Shown: positions 5,907-8,476 of the stretch, one piece after another
How positions within the stretch are numbered: position 1 is the stretch's first letter
Layout of the letters: the number at the start of each line of letters is the position of its first letter
NCBI GenBank assembly: GCA_963991165.1
Contig: CAXDOW010000083.1
Location: 1 to 8,476, forward strand
DNA from: GCA-2862585 sp963991165
GTDB lineage: Bacteria > Bacteroidota > Bacteroidia > Flavobacteriales > UBA7312
Length of the DNA stretch: 8,476 nucleotides
Direction of reading: 5' to 3'
Made by a program: the position numbers and the translations under genes
Notes under the pieces: model-generated
Seen by the model: the letters and a program-made list of their open reading frames with translations, nothing else
Told to the model about the DNA's origin: nothing
Database searches by the model: none

Positions 5907-8476
5907 ATGTTTATCATATCAGATAGAGTAAAAGAAACTTCAACAACTACTGGTGTTGGAGATTTAGTTCTCAATGGAGCTTACGGCGCGTTTCAGACTT
6001 TTAGCGATGCCATTGGTGACGGTAACACTACGTACTATACTATAGAGAACAACTCTAGATGGGAAGTTGGTCAAGGGGTTTATACCGCCTCCTCTAATTC
6101 TATTTCCAGAGATATAATATTCGATAGCTCTGCTGGTGGTTCTAAGATTACCCTAGAGGGTGTTTCTGTTGTCTTTTGTACCCTACCCGCCTCTAAAGCC
6201 TTCATAAAAGATCCAGACGGTGGAGTTCAAGCTGTTGATGTTGTTTCTACAAGAGATGGAAACATAAAAGATCTTACCGTCGATACAATACTTGTGTCTG
6301 GCGATTCTAACCTGCGGGGCTCGATTAGCGTCGATGGTGATGTAGTTTTGGGTGGCGATACCCTTGTAAGTGGCGACTTGTCCGTTATTGGCGATCTAGA
6401 TTCAGATGAAATAAATACTAAGTTCTTAACACTAACTCGCCCAAATTCTGCTGGTAATTTTTTTCATGCATACAAAGATGATGGAACAAACCAAACGGTT
6501 GGCTTGTGGGTGGATAATAATATCTCCCCCCTATGGAGACTTGGTTTAAAAACAAACCCTTCAGATCAAACAGCAACTCCTACATTTGGATATATCTTTG
6601 GTAGAGATGGGTCTGTTGGCTCCGTTAGTGACACAAGTAATTATTTTTCTATTGCTAATACTCTTGGTTTTTCTGTTCAGCATCAAGGTAATCTTGTTTT
6701 AAGGGCGAGTTCCGACACCGGTGTTTACGTAGATAGCCAATCAGCACTTTATCCTGCGTTTACTATTCAGGGCGCTACACTTAATGCGTCAGATCTACAA
6801 AGATGGGAAAATTCTCTAGGCGTAACATTATCTGTTATAGATAGTGGTGGTAAAATTGGTGTTCTTACTAACACTCCTATTTACGAATTAGATGTAAATG
6901 GTAGTGGTAGAATGGAAACCATAACACTTACTAGTGGTATATATTTCCAAGATGGCACTTTTCAAGATTCAGCATTTGACATTACCCCTGTAAGTGGTTG
7001 GGTGGCTGAAACTATTACGAACGGTGACAACGCTGTTAGCGGTTGGGCTGCTTCTACATTCCTGACTTCTGATGATGATAGCATAGCTAATTTTGCATCC
7101 GGCGTAGCAGTTCAAAATGAGTCAGATATCTCCACTGTTTCTGGCTTATTGACGCCTAGTGGCGCAAGTTTTGATTTTGTTGGTAATGTACTTACATACA
7201 ATAATAGTGATGGTGGTAGCTTTACCGCTGACTTGTCTAGTTTATCCACTTTTGACACAAGCGGTGTTAGTTTAGATTATTCTGCTGGCACATTAACTTA
7301 TACCAATAATGCTGGCGGTACTTTTGATGTTGACTTATCAAGCATTAGTGGTGATGTTTACGCTATGATTGTGGATGGCGCACCAACTACTCTTGATACC
7401 TTGAACGAGATAGCCGCCGCTCTTAACGATGACGCAAACGTAGCCAATACATTAACTACTTTAATTACTAACACAAGCGGTAATTTACAATCACAGATTA
7501 TTAGTAATGATGGCGATATAACCCAGTTAAATTCTGATATTGTAACGGTTTCTGGCTTGCTTGGTAGCAGCGGTGGTAGCGTCAGCGGCACCCCTAGTGG
7601 TGTTGCATTTTTTGGAGATGACGAACTATTAACAGATGATGCGTCTCTAACATTTGACCCTACTAGTGTAGGGCTAATACTTGCCAAATCCAGTGCCTCC
7701 CAAACTGGAATTAAGATGCAAACAACTGGAGGAGAGCATGGCCTGCACGTAGAGGGTAACGTGCAAACAATAAGAAGTTATAACCGAACCAAGATATATA
7801 CTGGATCTTCAGAGATCTTTGATTCAAGATCCAGTCCCGGTGCGGAGATTGCTGCTGCTGTACCTCATTTTAAGAGAGGTCTAACTGCATACACAATAGG
7901 CGCTTCTTATCCAGCGGCGGTACTAAAGGGCGCTTCGGCTCAGTCCGCTGACTTGATAGAATGGCGAAATAGCTCAGACGACACTCTTTCTTCTGTCGAC
8001 TCTAATGGTATTTACACCAATATAATTGGTGCTAGTGGAACTGATGCCCTTAGATTAAAGTATGGTGATGCCGAAATCAACCAAACTACTACGACGGATG
8101 CAACCATAACCGGTGTATGGTTAGACTTTGAGGACGGGACGGAGTATACAAGCAGTTCATTAAATTCAAATGCTTTAATACTTGGAACTTGGTACAATGC
8201 AGCTAAAACTGCAAGAACTTATGCTCAAATAGCAGGTGGCTACATTAGATTTGAAGTAGCTAATGGTTTAAGGTTTATACTTACGCCGGGTCTTGCTAGG
8301 TTTCAGGCTGATGTTAGACCCTATCAGCATGGTATTTGGGATCTAGGTTCGGCGGCATACCAATGGAAAAATATATATGCTAGTGGCACCGTATACGCCA
8401 GCGGCCTAGTTGCTAGCGGTGTAGAATTACGAAGCCATGTACCAACAGACACCGCCAACAAGCTATACAACGATGC
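5907..8476 (+). CDS. Very long modular tail fibre, 3' end outside window
   Basis: The frame from ATG 5907 is open to the window edge: 856 codons plus two bases and no stop. Residues 1-100 (ISDRVKETSTTTG, then WEVGQGVYTASSNSISRD) match a very common phage fibre N-terminal domain, usually ending in '.P.sKA', here LPASKAF (93-99). Residues 129-170 are short Gly-rich 'VSGD' turns. Residues 283-318 and 669-704 are two copies of a DL-x-x-W-x-NS module. Residues 324-351 hold PIYELDVNGSGRM and IYFQDGT. Residues 418-447 and 452-481 are two copies of a 30-residue repeat. Residues 491-510, GAPTTLDTLNEIAAALNDDA, are a widespread fibre motif leading into a probable coiled coil to about 552. Residues 802-820 carry D-x-x-P-x(7)-LG-x5-W, as in the second gene. 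The visible end, VPTDTANKLYND, normally precedes a Gly-rich 'LYFNG'-type strand. Likely the main receptor-binding fibre or its shaft. A C-terminal chaperone domain may follow outside the window (inference). Confidence 0.88.
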   Translation, partial: MFIISDRVKETSTTTGVGDLVLNGAYGAFQTFSDAIGDGNTTYYTIENNSRWEVGQGVYTASSNSISRDIIFDSSAGGSKITLEGVSVVFCTLPASKAFIKDPDGGVQAVDVVSTRDGNIKDLTVDTILVSGDSNLRGSISVDGDVVLGGDTLVSGDLSVIGDLDSDEINTKFLTLTRPNSAGNFFHAYKDDGTNQTVGLWVDNNISPLWRLGLKTNPSDQTATPTFGYIFGRDGSVGSVSDTSNYFSIANTLGFSVQHQGNLVLRASSDTGVYVDSQSALYPAFTIQGATLNASDLQRWENSLGVTLSVIDSGGKIGVLTNTPIYELDVNGSGRMETITLTSGIYFQDGTFQDSAFDITPVSGWVAETITNGDNAVSGWAASTFLTSDDDSIANFASGVAVQNESDISTVSGLLTPSGASFDFVGNVLTYNNSDGGSFTADLSSLSTFDTSGVSLDYSAGTLTYTNNAGGTFDVDLSSISGDVYAMIVDGAPTTLDTLNEIAAALNDDANVANTLTTLITNTSGNLQSQIISNDGDITQLNSDIVTVSGLLGSSGGSVSGTPSGVAFFGDDELLTDDASLTFDPTSVGLILAKSSASQTGIKMQTTGGEHGLHVEGNVQTIRSYNRTKIYTGSSEIFDSRSSPGAEIAAAVPHFKRGLTAYTIGASYPAAVLKGASAQSADLIEWRNSSDDTLSSVDSNGIYTNIIGASGTDALRLKYGDAEINQTTTTDATITGVWLDFEDGTEYTSSSLNSNALILGTWYNAAKTARTYAQIAGGYIRFEVANGLRFILTPGLARFQADVRPYQHGIWDLGSAAYQWKNIYASGTVYASGLVASGVELRSHVPTDTANKLYND
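6753..6860 (+). repeat. DL-x-x-W-x-NS fibre module, copy 1
   Basis: Residues 283-318 of the last gene align without gaps to residues 669-704, with 15 of 36 identical. Shared positions include P-A, G-A, D-L, W, N-S, T-L-S, D-S and the closing G. Similar modules, of the form 'DL.eWqns.G..lasvds.G', are frequent in phage fibres, where they probably form a trimeric beta unit. Confidence 0.7.
7158..7349 (+). repeat. Two copies of a 30-residue repeat, period 34 residues
   Basis: Residues 418-447 and 452-481 of the last gene share the pattern SG-x-S-x-D-[FY], LTY, N, GG-x-F and DLSS-[LI]-S, with 16 of 30 identical. The period is 34 residues (102 bp). The DNA copies are diverged. The unit looks like a pair of beta strands ending in the common fibre motif 'F.vDLSsl'. 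Confidence 0.8.
7800..7835 (+). repeat. Perfect 10-bp inverted repeat inside the last fibre gene
   Basis: ACTGGATCTT (7800-7809) and AAGATCCAGT (7826-7835) are exact reverse complements around a 16-base loop that contains another AGATCT palindrome. The repeat lies in codons 632-643 of the fibre gene. No T-run follows, so it is not an intrinsic terminator. Its role, if any, is unknown. Confidence 0.75.
7911..8018 (+). repeat. DL-x-x-W-x-NS fibre module, copy 2
   Basis: Residues 669-704 of the last gene form the second copy of the module at residues 283-318, offset by 386 residues and aligned without gaps. It contains ADLIEWRNSS followed by TLSSVDSNG. Confidence 0.7.

Overview
The window is part of a tailed double-stranded DNA phage genome (Caudoviricetes-like) or a prophage or metagenomic contig of one. 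All convincing genes lie on the plus strand and are tightly spaced. Their proteins are rich in Gly, Ser, Asn, Asp and Thr and carry motifs of the tail-fibre proteins common in aquatic phages. There are no replication, metabolic, integrase, tRNA, CRISPR or insertion-sequence features. The host cannot be named. The fibre genes are about 40% G+C by eye and favour AGA for arginine, and the motif style is typical of marine or freshwater phages.

Layout. Bases 1-382 are the 3' end of a gene with a very different codon style (49% G+C over the first 360 bases, CGT/CGC arginine codons). It is probably the major capsid protein or another abundant virion protein. A strong Rho-independent terminator follows (411-447), and a sigma70-like promoter candidate overlaps its 3' arm and T-run (428-456). 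Five fibre-cluster genes then read in the same direction with gaps of 9, 3, 10 and 50 bases. They are a small virion protein (510-998), a fibre with a 17-residue beta-roll repeat (1008-2603), a long fibre with two further blocks of the same repeat class (2607-5294), a small Cys- and Pro-rich protein (5305-5856), and a very long modular fibre (5907 to the window edge). The last gene has no stop codon inside the window; it was found by reading the frame from its start to the end.

How they work together. The cluster most likely encodes the host-recognition apparatus: a small tail or baseplate-associated protein, two or three fibre or adhesin subunits, and a small partner of unknown role. The three large proteins share short modules. 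A D-x-x-P-x(7)-LG-x5-W motif occurs in the second and fifth genes. An IxFQDGT motif and a D-[LH]-x-x-x-W module occur in the third and fifth. These point to module shuffling between neighbouring fibre genes. The terminator, promoter and codon break at 382-510 suggest that the cluster is expressed separately from, and more weakly than, the upstream virion gene.

I see no evidence of a wholly new type of system. The most unusual items are the Cys/Pro-rich 183-residue protein, the Cys-rich C-terminal half of the second gene, the repeated modules across the fibres, and a perfect 10-bp inverted repeat inside the last gene.
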